Below, piece by piece: positions 24,758 to 33,691 of a stretch of 64,000 nt of DNA; within the stretch, counting starts at the first letter, position 1, and each line of letters starts with the position of its first letter. The stretch is from assembly GCF_013280595.1 (NCBI RefSeq), contig NZ_JAAATY010000006.1, positions 186,001 through 250,000 of the forward strand, in the 5' to 3' direction. The DNA comes from Kibdelosporangium persicum. Its GTDB lineage: Bacteria > Actinomycetota > Actinomycetes > Mycobacteriales > Pseudonocardiaceae. Position numbers and translations under genes: made by a program. Below the pieces are notes generated by a model. That model ran no database searches, was not told the origin of the DNA, and saw only the letters and a program-made list of their open reading frames with translations.

Positions 24758-25978
24758 TCACGGGTTGCGCGGGTCGTCTGACAGCTCCGGGGAGTCGGCC
24801 AGGTCGACGCCGGGGCTGGGCGGCTGGGTGTCCAGTGGCTGGCGCAGTCCCGGGGTGGGCCGGACCTGTAGCGGGCTGGGGACCTCTTTGCGGGCGACGG
24901 CTTCGGCGGCGCGCACGGCTTCGGCGACGTGCGGGTCGGGTGCGGTGTCGAACCAGTCCTTGATTTCCTCGTCGTCCTGTTCGGGCTTGGACACCGGCAC
25001 GTCTTCCTTGGGTGGTTCGTAGCGGAACACGCCGTCGTCGCCGGGTGCGCCGAGCATTTTGGCGAAGCCTTCCAGGGCCTTGCCGTAGTCGCTGGGCACC
25101 AGCCAGACCTTGTTCGCGTCGCCCTGGGCCATCTGCGGCAGGGTCTGCAGATACTGGTAGGCCAGCACTTCCGGGGTGGGTTTGCCCGCCTTGATCGCGG
25201 TGAAGACCTTCTCGATCGCCTTGGCCTGGCCTTGGGCCTGCAGGTAGCGGGCGGCTCGTTCGCCTTGCGCGCGCAGGATGCGCGACTGCCGTTCGGCCTC
25301 GGCGGCGAGGATCGCGGCCTGCTTGGCGCCTTCGGCTGAGAGGATCTGGGACTGTTTCTGGCCTTCGGCGGTCTTGATCGCGGCTTCCCGCTGGCCTTCG
25401 GCGGTGAGGATCATGGCGCGCTTCTCCCGGTCGGCGCGCATCTGCTTTTCCATGGAGTCCTGGATGGACGGCGGCGGGTCGATCGCCTTGAGCTCGACGC
25501 GGGCGACGCGGATGCCCCAGCGGCCGGTGGCTTCGTCCAGCACGCCGCGCAGCTGGTTGTTGATCTCGTCGCGGGAGGTGAGGGTGTCTTCCAGGCTCAT
25601 TCCGCCGACGAGGTTGCGCAGGGTGGTGGTGGCCAGCTGTTCGACGCCGACGATGTAGTTGGAGATCTCGTAGACCGCGGCGCGGGAGTCGGTGACCTGG
25701 AAGTAGACGACGGTGTCGATGGACACCGTCAGGTTGTCCTGGGTGATCACCGGTTGCGGCGGGAACGACACGACCTGCTCGCGCAGGTCGATGCGGGCAC
25801 GGACCCGGTCGACGAACGGGGCGAGGAAGTTCAGGCCCGGTTCGGCGACCTTGGTGAACCTGCCGAGCCGTTCGATCACCGCGGACTGGGCCTGGGGGAT
25901 GACCAGGATCGACTTGAACACGATGGTGAGCACGAAGATCACGATGACCGCGACGATGACGATCGCGACGGCGTCCAA
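24758..25978 (-). CDS. SPFH/Band-7 (stomatin-like, QmcA type) membrane protein
   Basis: A 406-residue protein with one N-terminal membrane anchor (AIVIVAVIVIFVLTIVF), an SPFH domain (about 30-185: VIERLGRFTKVAEPGLNFL, DNLTVSIDTVVYFQVTD, TLRNLVGGMSLEDTLTSRD) and a long coiled-coil tail with repeating AEGQ/AEGAKQAA units (about 200-260), then an acidic Pro-rich end. It assembles in membranes and probably works with the NfeD-like protein encoded immediately upstream in the transcript. Such pairs organise membrane microdomains. Confidence 0.92.
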   Translation of the reverse strand: MDAVAIVIVAVIVIFVLTIVFKSILVIPQAQSAVIERLGRFTKVAEPGLNFLAPFVDRVRARIDLREQVVSFPPQPVITQDNLTVSIDTVVYFQVTDSRAAVYEISNYIVGVEQLATTTLRNLVGGMSLEDTLTSRDEINNQLRGVLDEATGRWGIRVARVELKAIDPPPSIQDSMEKQMRADREKRAMILTAEGQREAAIKTAEGQKQSQILSAEGAKQAAILAAEAERQSRILRAQGERAARYLQAQGQAKAIEKVFTAIKAGKPTPEVLAYQYLQTLPQMAQGDANKVWLVPSDYGKALEGFAKMLGAPGDDGVFRYEPPKEDVPVSKPEQDDEEIKDWFDTAPDPHVAEAVRAAEAVARKEVPSPLQVRPTPGLRQPLDTQPPSPGVDLADSPELSDDPRNP

Positions 25979-26065
25979 AGCAGTACCTCCACCTTCCGCG
26001 CGCTATGTGAGGTCGGTTCTACTCGATGCCGTGTGATCGCGCCGCGAATTGCGGCAGGTTCAGGG

Positions 26066-26500
26066 TCACGGTTCGGGTGCCACGATCGCGGTGGCGCCGG
26101 AGATGTCGACCACCACGACCGGTGTGCCGGGTTCCGGGATGGTGTCGCCGGGGTGGTGTGCCCTGGCCGACCAGATCTCGCCGCCGATCTTGACCTGGCC
26201 TTTGTGTTCGTCGACCGCGGTGACGGTGAGGGCACGTGCGCCGATCAGGGCCTGGGTGTTGGTTTTGATGTCCTGGCCGGCGAGCATCTTGCGTTTGAGC
26301 ATCGGGCGGATGCCGCCGACCAGTGCGATGGTGGCGATGGCGAACACGATGCCGCTGATCACCAGGTCACCGCCGAGGGCGGACGCGGCGGCGCCGCCGA
26401 GGGCGCCGAGTCCGATCATCAACAGCCACAGGTCGCCGGACAGCACCTCGGCGGAGATCAGGATGAACCCTGCGATGAGCCACACCAGCCAGGCCGCCAT
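26066..26500 (-). CDS. NfeD-like membrane protein
   Basis: A 144-residue NfeD protein: a membrane region (about 1-70) with WLVWLIAGFILISAEVLSGD and LGGDLVISGIVFAIATIALV, followed by an OB-fold (NTQALIGARALTVTAVDE, QVKIGGEIWSARAHHPGDTI, VVVDISGATAIV). NfeD proteins partner SPFH proteins, and the next gene downstream encodes one. It is likely to be the membrane partner of that protein. The ATG at 26500 follows AGGA by seven bases. Confidence 0.92.
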   Translation of the reverse strand: MAAWLVWLIAGFILISAEVLSGDLWLLMIGLGALGGAAASALGGDLVISGIVFAIATIALVGGIRPMLKRKMLAGQDIKTNTQALIGARALTVTAVDEHKGQVKIGGEIWSARAHHPGDTIPEPGTPVVVVDISGATAIVAPEP

Positions 26501-26542
26501 GGTCACATCCTGGCAGAAAAAGTGGCCGTTTCGAGGGGCATG

Positions 26543-27343
26543 TCACCCGAAGTGACCCACGAAGTCGATCAGTCGCTCGACCGAGCCGATCAACGGGGTC
26601 TCCAGATCGCGGAACCCCTTGACGCCCGCGAGCACCCGGCGCCAGCCGTCGGCGGGCTCGCCCCAGCCCAGCTGGGCGCAGATGCCTTCCTTCCATGGCA
26701 CGCCGCGCGGGACGGTCGGCCACGCTGTGATGCCCACCGAGGAGGGTTTGACCGCCTGCCAGATGTCGACGTACGGGTGGCCGGTGATCATCACGTTCGG
26801 GTCGGTGACCGCGTCGACGATCCGGGATTCCTTGCTGCCTTTGACGAGGTGGTCCACGAGCACGCCCAGGCGCCGTTGCGGGCCGGGGCGGAACTCGGCG
26901 ACGCGGGCGGCGAGGTCGTCGATGCCGTCGAGGGGTTGCACGACGATGCCTTCCACGCGCAGGTCGTGGCCCCAGACGCGTTCGACCAGTTCGGCGTCGT
27001 GGATGCCTTCCACCCAGATGCGGCTGGCGCGGGCGGTGCGGGCTTTGAGGCCTTCGACCTTCACCGACCCGGACGCGGACATCACCGGTTTCCTGGGCGG
27101 CGCGGCGGGTTTGACCAGGGTGACCGGTTTGCCGTCGACGAGGAACCCGGCGGGGGTGAGCGGGAAGAGACGGTGGCGGCCGTGGCGGTCTTCCAGCACG
27201 ACGTTGCCCTGTTCGACGCGGACCACCGCGCCGCAGAACCCGCTGGCCGGGTCTTCGACGACCAGGCCTGGCTCGGCGGCCAGTTCGGGAATGCGGCGTT
27301 TCGGTTTGCCGGCGAGGATGTCGCCGTAGTCCTGGGAGCGCAC
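26543..27343 (-). CDS. DUF3097 family protein
   Basis: A 266-residue actinobacterial protein. It begins VRSQDYGDILAG and contains GLVVEDPASGFCGAVVRVEQ, VVLEDRHGRHRLFPL and WVEGIHDAELVERVWGHDLR (first twenty residues of the last motif). These features match my memory of DUF3097; the middle part looks like a Toprim-like or nuclease-like fold, but this is not certain. The GTG start at 27343 is chosen for family agreement; a GTG at 27352 is also open. No function is known. Confidence 0.75.
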   Translation of the reverse strand: MRSQDYGDILAGKPKRRIPELAAEPGLVVEDPASGFCGAVVRVEQGNVVLEDRHGRHRLFPLTPAGFLVDGKPVTLVKPAAPPRKPVMSASGSVKVEGLKARTARASRIWVEGIHDAELVERVWGHDLRVEGIVVQPLDGIDDLAARVAEFRPGPQRRLGVLVDHLVKGSKESRIVDAVTDPNVMITGHPYVDIWQAVKPSSVGITAWPTVPRGVPWKEGICAQLGWGEPADGWRRVLAGVKGFRDLETPLIGSVERLIDFVGHFG

Positions 27344-27352
27344 GCGGCGCAC

Positions 27353-27909
27353 GCTACCGCGACATGCCGTCGGGTCCCGGCAACGGCACACCGCGGCCGA
27401 CGGTCACGGTGAGCGTTCCGGTGCGGTGGCCGGGTGCCAGCGTCGCCGGTGCCGATCTGGTGCGGTGGCGCCCAGCGCGATCGCCGCGCGCCAAGGCAGC
27501 CGGGGCGGCTGCCCGTGCCACCGGCGCCCCGATCCTCCGCAAGCACCACCACGTCCGTGACCGCCCCTGGCTGGAGCGGCGCCACCACAACCCGCAGCGG
27601 GTAGCGGCCCGCGCGCCGAAGGCGCTGATGTTCGTCTCGCCATCTCGGCCGGCGTGGTCTAACCGGGTCAGCAGGCACCGCACACCACAGCCCACGCCTG
27701 AGCGGCCGCCGCGAACGCCCCTGTCCCCCACTAGACATGCCCCCGCCCTGTCCCGGGGGCCGGCCCCGCTTCCATTCTAGTCGGAATAAGGCCTGGTCAT
27801 AGGGTTACCGGTGGGTTGTGGACAACCAGATTCGCGAACGGACCGTTCGTTCGGTCAGCAGCCCGTCCGGATCAAGATCGAACCGGGCGTTCGACGGTGC
27901 GCGACCCGG
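27353..27909. other. Long intergenic stretch with orphan palindromes
   Basis: About 560 bp with no gene I would accept. On the minus strand, two frames carry protein-like fragments (VVVAPLQPGAVTDVVVLAED in one and LAPGHRTGTLTVTVGRGVPL in another), so a decayed, frameshifted gene is possible. GGTTGT-GG-ACAACC (27814-27827) includes a perfect actinobacterial DnaA-box sequence (TTGTCCACA on the minus strand, 27817-27825). GAACGGACCGTTC (27836-27848) is a TetR-operator-like palindrome. Confidence 0.4.
27836..27848. promoter_or_regulatory. TetR-type operator-like palindrome
   Basis: GAACGG-A-CCGTTC is a perfect 6+6 inverted repeat with a one-base centre, extending by CG on each side (27835-27849). 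Such sites are typical for TetR proteins. The nearest TetR gene in the window is 10 kb away (37588), so the regulator is not evident. It could affect the downstream DUF3097 gene, which starts about 490 bp further along the minus strand. Confidence 0.35.
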
Positions 27910-30162
27910 TTAGCGGGGCCGTCCCACGTCAGGGCGGGTGTAGTCGCACACTCCGGTCGGGAAGATCCGGGTGAGCTGGTCCCGTTCGGTGTCCGTGGGC
28001 TGCCATGACCCGTACACGCCGCGGGCGATGGCTCGCTCGACGGGTTGCAGCGCGCACTTGTAGTGCTGGCCGTCGAACGGGCCGCCTGCCACGGTGCGGG
28101 AGGTGCCGTGGATCGGGTACCGCTGGGTGCACGGCCCGGCCGGTCCGGGGTCGAGGATGCCGCGCCACGCGTCGCTGCCCCGGTATTGCAGGGTGCCGTC
28201 GGTGGCGAAACAGGAGTCCACCGCTTCGGCTGGTTTCGCGCCCGCGACGCCCAGCCATGGCCGGGCGCGCAGGGTTTCCAGCCAGGTGTCCATCACCCGC
28301 AGCGCCATCGGGGTTTGGTCGTACGCGCGGGCCGGGCGGGCGTCGGTGAACCACACGACCTGGTTGGCCGCCCTCTGCCGGTCGGTGATGCGGTGGCGGG
28401 CGGCGAAGGACTGGCGGGCGTTGTGCATGTCCAGTTCGGCGTCGAGGTAGTGGCGCCAGTCGATGGCCGGGATGTCGATGCGGCCGTCGAAGACCAGGCC
28501 GGACCGGTACGCCGCGCGCATCGCCTCGACGCTGCCGTGCGTGCGGGGCGCGACACCGTCGGCGCCGGGCACAGTCTGGTTGCGTGCGCTCCAGACGTCG
28601 ATGTCGGCCGGGCAGGCGGTGGTGATGAACGGGCAGCCTTCCTGGACGTTGTCCTGCGGTGGTTTCCACCCGCCCACCGCCGCGTTGAGCTCGAGGAACT
28701 CCGCTGGGCTGATGTGGTTGTCCACCAGGGCTTTCAGCCCGTACTGCACGCCGACGTTGTCCCAGGTGGAGCGGGCGTAACCGGTGAGCGGGTCGCGGCC
28801 GTAGACGGTGACCGCGTCGTTCCAGTGGGTCCATTCCACGCGTGCCTGCTGGTCGGGGGTGATGCCCGGGGCGGTGCCGTACTTCGGGTTGAGCGCGAGC
28901 GCCGACAGGCCGCGCCAGCCGTTGACGCATTCCGACGAGCCCGGCGAGCGCAGCCAGGGGGTCAGTGGCTGGTACGGGTTGGTCACGGTGTCGGAGGCGG
29001 CCAGGCCTTCCAGCAGCGTGCGGTTGGTCCACCTGGCCCATTTCGAGGACGGGTCGGTGCGGACCTTGCCGTCCATCCAGCGTTCGAGCAGTTCGCAGTC
29101 GCCGACGTGGATGGTCTGGGTGGCCATGTCCGGGTAGGAGTACTGCGGGATCGCGCCGTCGAGCAGGCCGGGGTGGTTCTGGGCGTAGACGTACTGCTGG
29201 ATGCCGCCGCCGGATCCGCCGAGCCCGATGGTGTGGCGCGGGTCGCCGTACTCGGTGGCGAACCGCGACTTGACCATCATGGCGGTCTCGCCGCCGAGGA
29301 CGAGGTTGTAGTGCGTGCTGGTTTTGGTGCCGGTCGACCAGGCGATGGCGTAGCCCTGGCCCAGGCCGTGGACGTAGCGGGATTCGTCGTGGTTGTTGGA
29401 GCCTTGGTAGTGGCCCACGCCCACGCCGCCGCCGAAGTGGTAGATGAGTTTGCGGTTCCACGCCGGCAGCGCCGCGGGTCCGGTCGCGGTGGGGTCGAGC
29501 ACGGCGATGGTGTAGATGAAGCGGTTGAGGGTGCCGCGTTCCCAGCGGATGACGAAGTCCACGTCGGCGCCGTGGCTGGTGGTCGTGCGGGTCATGTCGG
29601 CGGGGCGTGGCGCGGAGCGGTCGTGGGGTTTCCAGTCGCCGCCTGCGGCGAGGTAGTAGTGGCTGGTCCGGGTGGCCAGTGCGCAGTCGGTGTCCAGGAA
29701 CGGCGGGGCGAGGTCGAATCCGGCCAGGTGCGCGGGTGTGGAGCAGAAGAAGTCCCGCTGGTGGGGCCCGGAGAACATCGGGCCGCTGCTCGGGTGGTTG
29801 GTCAGGGTGAGTTCGGCGCGGCGGCCGTGGGCGCGGGCCTGGACGCGGCTGTCGCCCAGCGGCAGGTCACGCACGACGCCTTCCAGCGCGTGCGGTGCTT
29901 GATCGTCGCGGGTGAACGAGGCGCTGACGTCGGTGCCGTTGACGGTGACGCTCGCCGTGAGCGGGGCGGAGCGCGGCAGGACGACGCGCAGGCGCGCGGC
30001 GCCGCCGCTGACGTAGTGGGCGGGACCGGACAACACTTCCAGCCGTAACCAGCCGTGCCCGCGATCAGCTGACGGGTCCGCGGCGGCGGTCATGGTGGTC
30101 AGGGTGGCCAGGGCCACCGCGGTGACGTTGACGGCGACGAACGTGACTCGGCGGCGACCCAT
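27910..30162 (-). CDS. Large secreted DUF6351-type protein (alpha/beta-hydrolase-like)
   Basis: A 750-residue secreted protein with an N-terminal signal peptide (NVTAVALATLTTMTAAA) and no anchor. The core includes NRKLIYHFGGGVGVGHYQGS, GLGGSGGGIQQYVYAQ (a G-x-S-x-G nucleophile elbow), GAIPQYSYPDM and many aromatic/His residues. I recall this as the DUF6351 family; tannase or feruloyl-esterase-like folds share the same pattern. Cysteines are numerous, as in secreted enzymes. The substrate is unknown; a plant polyphenol or ester is only a guess. Confidence 0.75.
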   Translation of the reverse strand: MGRRRVTFVAVNVTAVALATLTTMTAAADPSADRGHGWLRLEVLSGPAHYVSGGAARLRVVLPRSAPLTASVTVNGTDVSASFTRDDQAPHALEGVVRDLPLGDSRVQARAHGRRAELTLTNHPSSGPMFSGPHQRDFFCSTPAHLAGFDLAPPFLDTDCALATRTSHYYLAAGGDWKPHDRSAPRPADMTRTTTSHGADVDFVIRWERGTLNRFIYTIAVLDPTATGPAALPAWNRKLIYHFGGGVGVGHYQGSNNHDESRYVHGLGQGYAIAWSTGTKTSTHYNLVLGGETAMMVKSRFATEYGDPRHTIGLGGSGGGIQQYVYAQNHPGLLDGAIPQYSYPDMATQTIHVGDCELLERWMDGKVRTDPSSKWARWTNRTLLEGLAASDTVTNPYQPLTPWLRSPGSSECVNGWRGLSALALNPKYGTAPGITPDQQARVEWTHWNDAVTVYGRDPLTGYARSTWDNVGVQYGLKALVDNHISPAEFLELNAAVGGWKPPQDNVQEGCPFITTACPADIDVWSARNQTVPGADGVAPRTHGSVEAMRAAYRSGLVFDGRIDIPAIDWRHYLDAELDMHNARQSFAARHRITDRQRAANQVVWFTDARPARAYDQTPMALRVMDTWLETLRARPWLGVAGAKPAEAVDSCFATDGTLQYRGSDAWRGILDPGPAGPCTQRYPIHGTSRTVAGGPFDGQHYKCALQPVERAIARGVYGSWQPTDTERDQLTRIFPTGVCDYTRPDVGRPR

Positions 30163-30381
30163 CGCGTCCTCCTGGCCCTGTCCTGCCCCGGTGCAGGACC
30201 GTCCACGATAACCGCCGGATCACGTGTTCCTCGACGGCCGTTGTGCCTACACCGCGACAACAACAGCGTTTTGTCGGGCTTCCGCCCGGCGCGGGCACCG
30301 GCAGTTGCCGCTCCCCCCGGCCAGGGTCGGGCCGTGGCCGGGTGACCGAGCGCGGACGTCCGGTCACCTGAGCTTGTCCGA

Positions 30382-30606
30382 TCAGATGTGCCGTGGACCG
30401 AATTCCCTCTCGGCCGCCGCTTCCGGCGTTGGCGGGATCGACTTGAGGTAGTCGGTGAACTCGGAAGCGCGTGACCACGGAATGTCCAATATTTGTCGTG
30501 GATCCTTGGAGTCGCGAATACGGATTCGTGATTCGACGTGACACACTTCAACGCAGTCGCCGCCCCATGAGCGTGAACTGCGGCGCCATTTCGTGTCGGA
30601 CGTCAT
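30382..30606 (-). CDS. DUF397 protein (partner of XRE/DUF5753 regulators)
   Basis: A 74-residue protein with the DUF397 signature: KWRRSSRSWGGDCVEV at the start and IRIRDSKDPRQILDIPWSRA. These small proteins normally sit beside an XRE/DUF5753 regulator and act together in actinomycete development or as toxin-antitoxin-like pairs. Here the regulator is divergent, 323 bp away, rather than in the same operon. AAGGGGAG precedes the ATG. Confidence 0.88.
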   Translation of the reverse strand: MTSDTKWRRSSRSWGGDCVEVCHVESRIRIRDSKDPRQILDIPWSRASEFTDYLKSIPPTPEAAAEREFGPRHI

Positions 30607-30929
30607 CAGATCTCCCCTTACGTGATGACCATTTTTGATACCAGCGTTCCCATTATGGGCGCTGACAAATGCGCGGCGCCCATGGGCGAGGTCACAGAAC
30701 TACGTCAATCGAGTGATTCATGGCTCGATCGTGTGGTTCACGCGGTCGGCCGCCCGACTCGTTCCCGGGCTCCCGCGAGATCACCCCGGCACACCGGTTG
30801 ACCCCCCTCGACGCGCGGCGTCGTCCGGAGATCAGGTAGGTTCCCCAGCTGAGTTAATCTGCCGCACCGCAGATCGCCGCGCCGCAGATCACCCGACTGG
30901 AACACCACTGACGTGTGACGGGAGTGCGA
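30607..30929. promoter_or_regulatory. Divergent region between DUF397 and XRE genes
   Basis: Two tandem 15-bp repeats (30861-30875 GCCGCACCGCAGATC and 30876-30890 GCCGCGCCGCAGATC; one mismatch) precede the XRE start by 40 bp. A hairpin with arms CAGCG/CGCTG and CCCAT/ATGGG (30642-30664, two-base bulge) lies near the DUF397 start, and GCCCATGGGC is close by. The tandem repeats suit a helix-turn-helix dimer and could be the XRE regulator's own sites. Confidence 0.45.
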
Positions 30930-31841
30930 ATGAGTGACGAGAGCCGCTCGTTGAGCCCGCTTGTCCTGCGCGAGCGGCTGGCCGACTACCTGCGCCGCGC
31001 GCGGGAGGACAAGGGCTGGAGCCAGAGCTCGACGGCCAACAAGATGGGCTGGTCGCTGTCGAAGTTGCAGCGCATCGAGACGGCGGTGGTCAGCGTGTCC
31101 TGGACCGACACCAAGGCGCTGGTCGAGCTGTACGGGCTCAGGGACGACACGGCCGCTCAGCACCTGCTGGCGATGGCTCGGCAAGCGCGCAGAAGGGACC
31201 GGTTCACCCCGTTCAAGAAGCATCTGACCGCCGAGTACCAGACGCTGCTGTCCTACGAGGAGTCCGCGCTGCGGATCCGGTCGGCCAACTCCTTCGTGCT
31301 GCCGGGCCTGTTACAGGTTCCGCGGTACGCGCGGGCCCTGCTGTCGGTGAAGCACAGCGGCGCCAAGCTCGACGCGCTCGTCAAAGCCCGCCAGGTCCGC
31401 CAGCAGATCCTCGACGACCCCCAGGGACCCCGGTTCGAGTTCCTCATCGACGAGGCGATGCTGTACCGGCAGATCGGTGGCCCGGACGTGCTCGCGGCAC
31501 AGCTCACTCGCCTGCTCGAGATCAGCGGCCGCCCGAATCTGACATTACGCGTGATTCCGTTCGCCGCGGGCGCGCATCTGGGCCTCTGGGAACCATTCAT
31601 GATCATGACCATCCCTGGCGGCTCGCTCGACGCACACGACTACGAGACGATCGTCTATCGGGAGACCGGGGATTCCGAGTACCTGATCAGAACAGGCGAC
31701 GAACGGATCAACCTCTACCGTACGAGCTTCACCGAGATAGAAGCACAAACCCTCAGTCCGTCGGAGACTCGCGACCTCATCGAGCGAGCCAGAAGCCGGC
31801 TGGGAACTCCGGAGGCGGCCGCACCGGATTCCGCGAGGTGA
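30930..31841 (+). CDS. XRE-family regulator with DUF5753 domain
   Basis: A 303-residue protein with an N-terminal helix-turn-helix (LRERLADYLRRAREDKGWSQ, then STANKMGWSLSKLQRIETAV) and a C-terminal DUF5753 domain (SFVLPGLLQVPRYARALLSV, RQVRQQILDDPQGPRFEFLI, LLEISGRPNLTLRVIPF, YLIRTGDERINLYRTSF). This is the typical pair partner of DUF397. The ATG at 30930 gives MSDESRSL; an upstream GTG would add five residues. Confidence 0.92.
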   Translation: MSDESRSLSPLVLRERLADYLRRAREDKGWSQSSTANKMGWSLSKLQRIETAVVSVSWTDTKALVELYGLRDDTAAQHLLAMARQARRRDRFTPFKKHLTAEYQTLLSYEESALRIRSANSFVLPGLLQVPRYARALLSVKHSGAKLDALVKARQVRQQILDDPQGPRFEFLIDEAMLYRQIGGPDVLAAQLTRLLEISGRPNLTLRVIPFAAGAHLGLWEPFMIMTIPGGSLDAHDYETIVYRETGDSEYLIRTGDERINLYRTSFTEIEAQTLSPSETRDLIERARSRLGTPEAAAPDSAR

Positions 31842-31895
31842 CGCCCGCATGTCACCAGGCCGACACCACATGCCCCATTTCGTTCCGGAGTTCCG

Positions 31896-32279
31896 ATGCC
31901 CAGCAAGCCTGACAAGAACAAGAAGAGATCCACCGGCGCCGGCCATGCCCTCGACAAAAGTGTGCAGGCTGTTGGCAGCCCGTCGGCGAACGAGACCATC
32001 ACACCGGCACCGACTCGCCGCATGGTCGACAAACTGTCGTTCCTTCAGCTGGTCGCCGACATCATCGGCAGAGTGTATCGAGGGTTGACCGCGTGGATGG
32101 AGCATGAGAAAAAGCACATCTGCGTTATGGGCGTGCTGTGGTCTGTCGTCTTATTGTGCTTGATCGTGCTCGTCGTGCTAGTCGCGCTGATCAAAGGAAG
32201 CTTCTGGCAGTACATCATCACGGCGTGCGTCCTGGCTGGAGTGACTGGGCTGACGAATCGCATCGCCCGACGGAAGTAG
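31896..32279 (+). CDS. Small two-pass membrane protein
   Basis: A 127-residue protein with a basic, Ser/Thr/Pro-rich first half (KPDKNKKRSTGAGHALDKS), a helix (LSFLQLVADIIGRVYRGL), then two hydrophobic segments (VMGVLWSVVLLCLIVLVVLV and FWQYIITACVLAGVTGL) and a short basic tail. It starts 54 bp after the XRE stop and may share its transcript. I do not recognise the family. Some accessory two-pass proteins in phage-defence operons look like this, but no sensor or nucleotide-binding gene is adjacent. Confidence 0.55.
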   Translation: MPSKPDKNKKRSTGAGHALDKSVQAVGSPSANETITPAPTRRMVDKLSFLQLVADIIGRVYRGLTAWMEHEKKHICVMGVLWSVVLLCLIVLVVLVALIKGSFWQYIITACVLAGVTGLTNRIARRK

Positions 32280-32477
32280 CCGCTGTCGGCTCGGCCGCGA
32301 GGACAGCGCAGATCGAACTGGCTCGACGACAAGGCCGCACCCGACAGCGATGACGACACCCACGATCAGCGCGACCGTCCACTCCTCCACGACCTGGTCG
32401 ACGATCGCTATCCCCAGCGCGGCAAGGACACCGCCGCCCAGCCAGAGGACCACGCGGGGCGGAGCGCTACCGGACAT
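32178..32477 (-). CDS. Possible small two-pass membrane protein
   Basis: A 99-residue frame starting MSGSAPPRVVLWLGGGVLAA with two hydrophobic helices (VVLWLGGGVLAALGIAIV, WTVALIVGVVIAVGCGLVV) and a hydrophilic tail ending in SFDQRD. It overlaps the previous gene by about 100 bp on the other strand. The tail overlap suggests either that the tail is spurious or that these two are a true convergent overlap. Moderate to low confidence. Confidence 0.4.
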   Translation of the reverse strand: MSGSAPPRVVLWLGGGVLAALGIAIVDQVVEEWTVALIVGVVIAVGCGLVVEPVRSALSSRPSRQRLLPSGDAIRQPSHSSQDARRDDVLPEASFDQRD

Positions 32478-32894
32478 CGTCGTCTCCTTGCCTCTGCCAC
32501 AGCCGGTCATGACCGGCCGCTGTGTGGCCTGCCATGCCAGTCATGCTCGTTTCAGCCGGATCGGTACCAGCGGCCGGACGGTGACCCAACGGGTTCCCGG
32601 TCACTCAGCGCCGTGGATCTTGCCATAAGAACAGTTCCCTGGCTCCATCGACATCCGTCAGTCGCGACGGAAGTCACGGATGTTACATGCCGGAGTGACA
32701 AATCAAGGCCACTTCCCCACGGCCACGATCGGATACAGTGCCCCGTCTTCGCCGGCCAATTCAGCGTAGCGTGGTACACGCTTTGACCGAACGTGTCTCG
32801 TCGCCTGTCACCATGAACGCGCCGCGAATCACGCCACACGATTCGCACCACTTCCTGTGTGGTCGATTCTCGGGTATTCCGGTCACCGGAACGT
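32478..32894. other. Intergenic region, no gene seen
   Basis: About 420 bp. Frames present on both strands show no protein-like composition. A TTGACC element at about 32783 could be a -35, but there is no matching -10 or downstream gene. No strong repeat was noticed. Confidence 0.4.
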
Positions 32895-33689
32895 TCAGAA
32901 CGCGGGCCAGGGAATCGGGCGCCCGTCCGGGTTGGGCTCCGGATAGACCGGCTGGCGCAGCAGCGCGTCGGTGCGTTCCCGCAGCGCGTGGATCTCCCGG
33001 CGGGTCAGGTGGGGCCGTAACCGCTGGCCCAGCTCGGCGTCCAGGTGTTTGCGCAGCCGCGTCAGCGCGTCGATGGCCTGCTCGGGCAGCGGTTCGCCGA
33101 GGAACCCCCACAGCACGGTCCGCAGTTTCGGGTCGCTGTGCAGGCAGATGCCGTGGTCCACGCCGTAGACGTTGCCGTCCGTGCCGTGCAGGACGTGCCC
33201 GCCTTTACGGTCGGCGTTGTTGAGCACGACATCCAGGGCGGCCAGAAGTTTCACGCTCGGATGGTCGGCGTGGGTGAGCACCGCGGGGTCGCCGTGGCGG
33301 TCGTGCGCGCGCAGCACCATGCGCCACCCGTCGGGCATCTCGTCGGGCGCCAGGACGTCGACCAGGTCGTCGCCTTCCTTGGTGTCGATCCACAGCTGGA
33401 CCATGCCGCGGCCGAACGGGCCCGCGCGCAGCACCGTCGGCGGGATCAGGCCCAGCCCGGTCGCCTCGGACACCAGGTAGGAGGCGACCTCCCGGCCGGC
33501 GAGGGTGCCGTCGGGGAAGTCCCACAGCGCGCGTTCACCGTTGATCGGCTTGTACACGCAGTGCGCGGTCACGCCGTTGTGGCTGATCGAGCCGTAGAGC
33601 GTGGCGTTGGAGGCGTCAACGAGCCTGCCTTCCACGTCGATCCGGCCATGGGTGATCAGTTCCAGCGCCGCCGGGTCACCCGCGTGCAC
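32895..33689 (-). CDS. SCO1664 family protein
   Basis: A 264-residue protein of the SCO1664 family, a HipA/phosphatidylinositol-kinase-like fold seen only in actinomycetes. Visible: VTAHCVYKPINGERALWDF (nucleotide-binding lysine), LDVVLNNADRKGGHVLHGTD (catalytic NADRK with Asp) and VYGVDHGICLHSDPKLR (DHG metal site). It starts with GTG two bases after the DUF3090 stop, so the two are co-translated. In many actinomycetes this pair is found near mycothiol gene mshC; no mshC is next to it here. Confidence 0.88.
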   Translation of the reverse strand: MHAGDPAALELITHGRIDVEGRLVDASNATLYGSISHNGVTAHCVYKPINGERALWDFPDGTLAGREVASYLVSEATGLGLIPPTVLRAGPFGRGMVQLWIDTKEGDDLVDVLAPDEMPDGWRMVLRAHDRHGDPAVLTHADHPSVKLLAALDVVLNNADRKGGHVLHGTDGNVYGVDHGICLHSDPKLRTVLWGFLGEPLPEQAIDALTRLRKHLDAELGQRLRPHLTRREIHALRERTDALLRQPVYPEPNPDGRPIPWPAF

Positions 33690-33691
33690 GC

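Noticed and set aside
27364-27780. A 138-codon plus-strand frame in the intergenic region
   Set aside because: Composition is Arg/Pro-rich without domains and no ribosome site; the minus-strand fragments look more like a relic.
13599-27825. Replication origin from DnaA-box-like sequences at 13599 and 27817
   Set aside because: Only two isolated boxes are present 14 kb apart, and no dnaA or dnaN genes are nearby; an origin would have a cluster.
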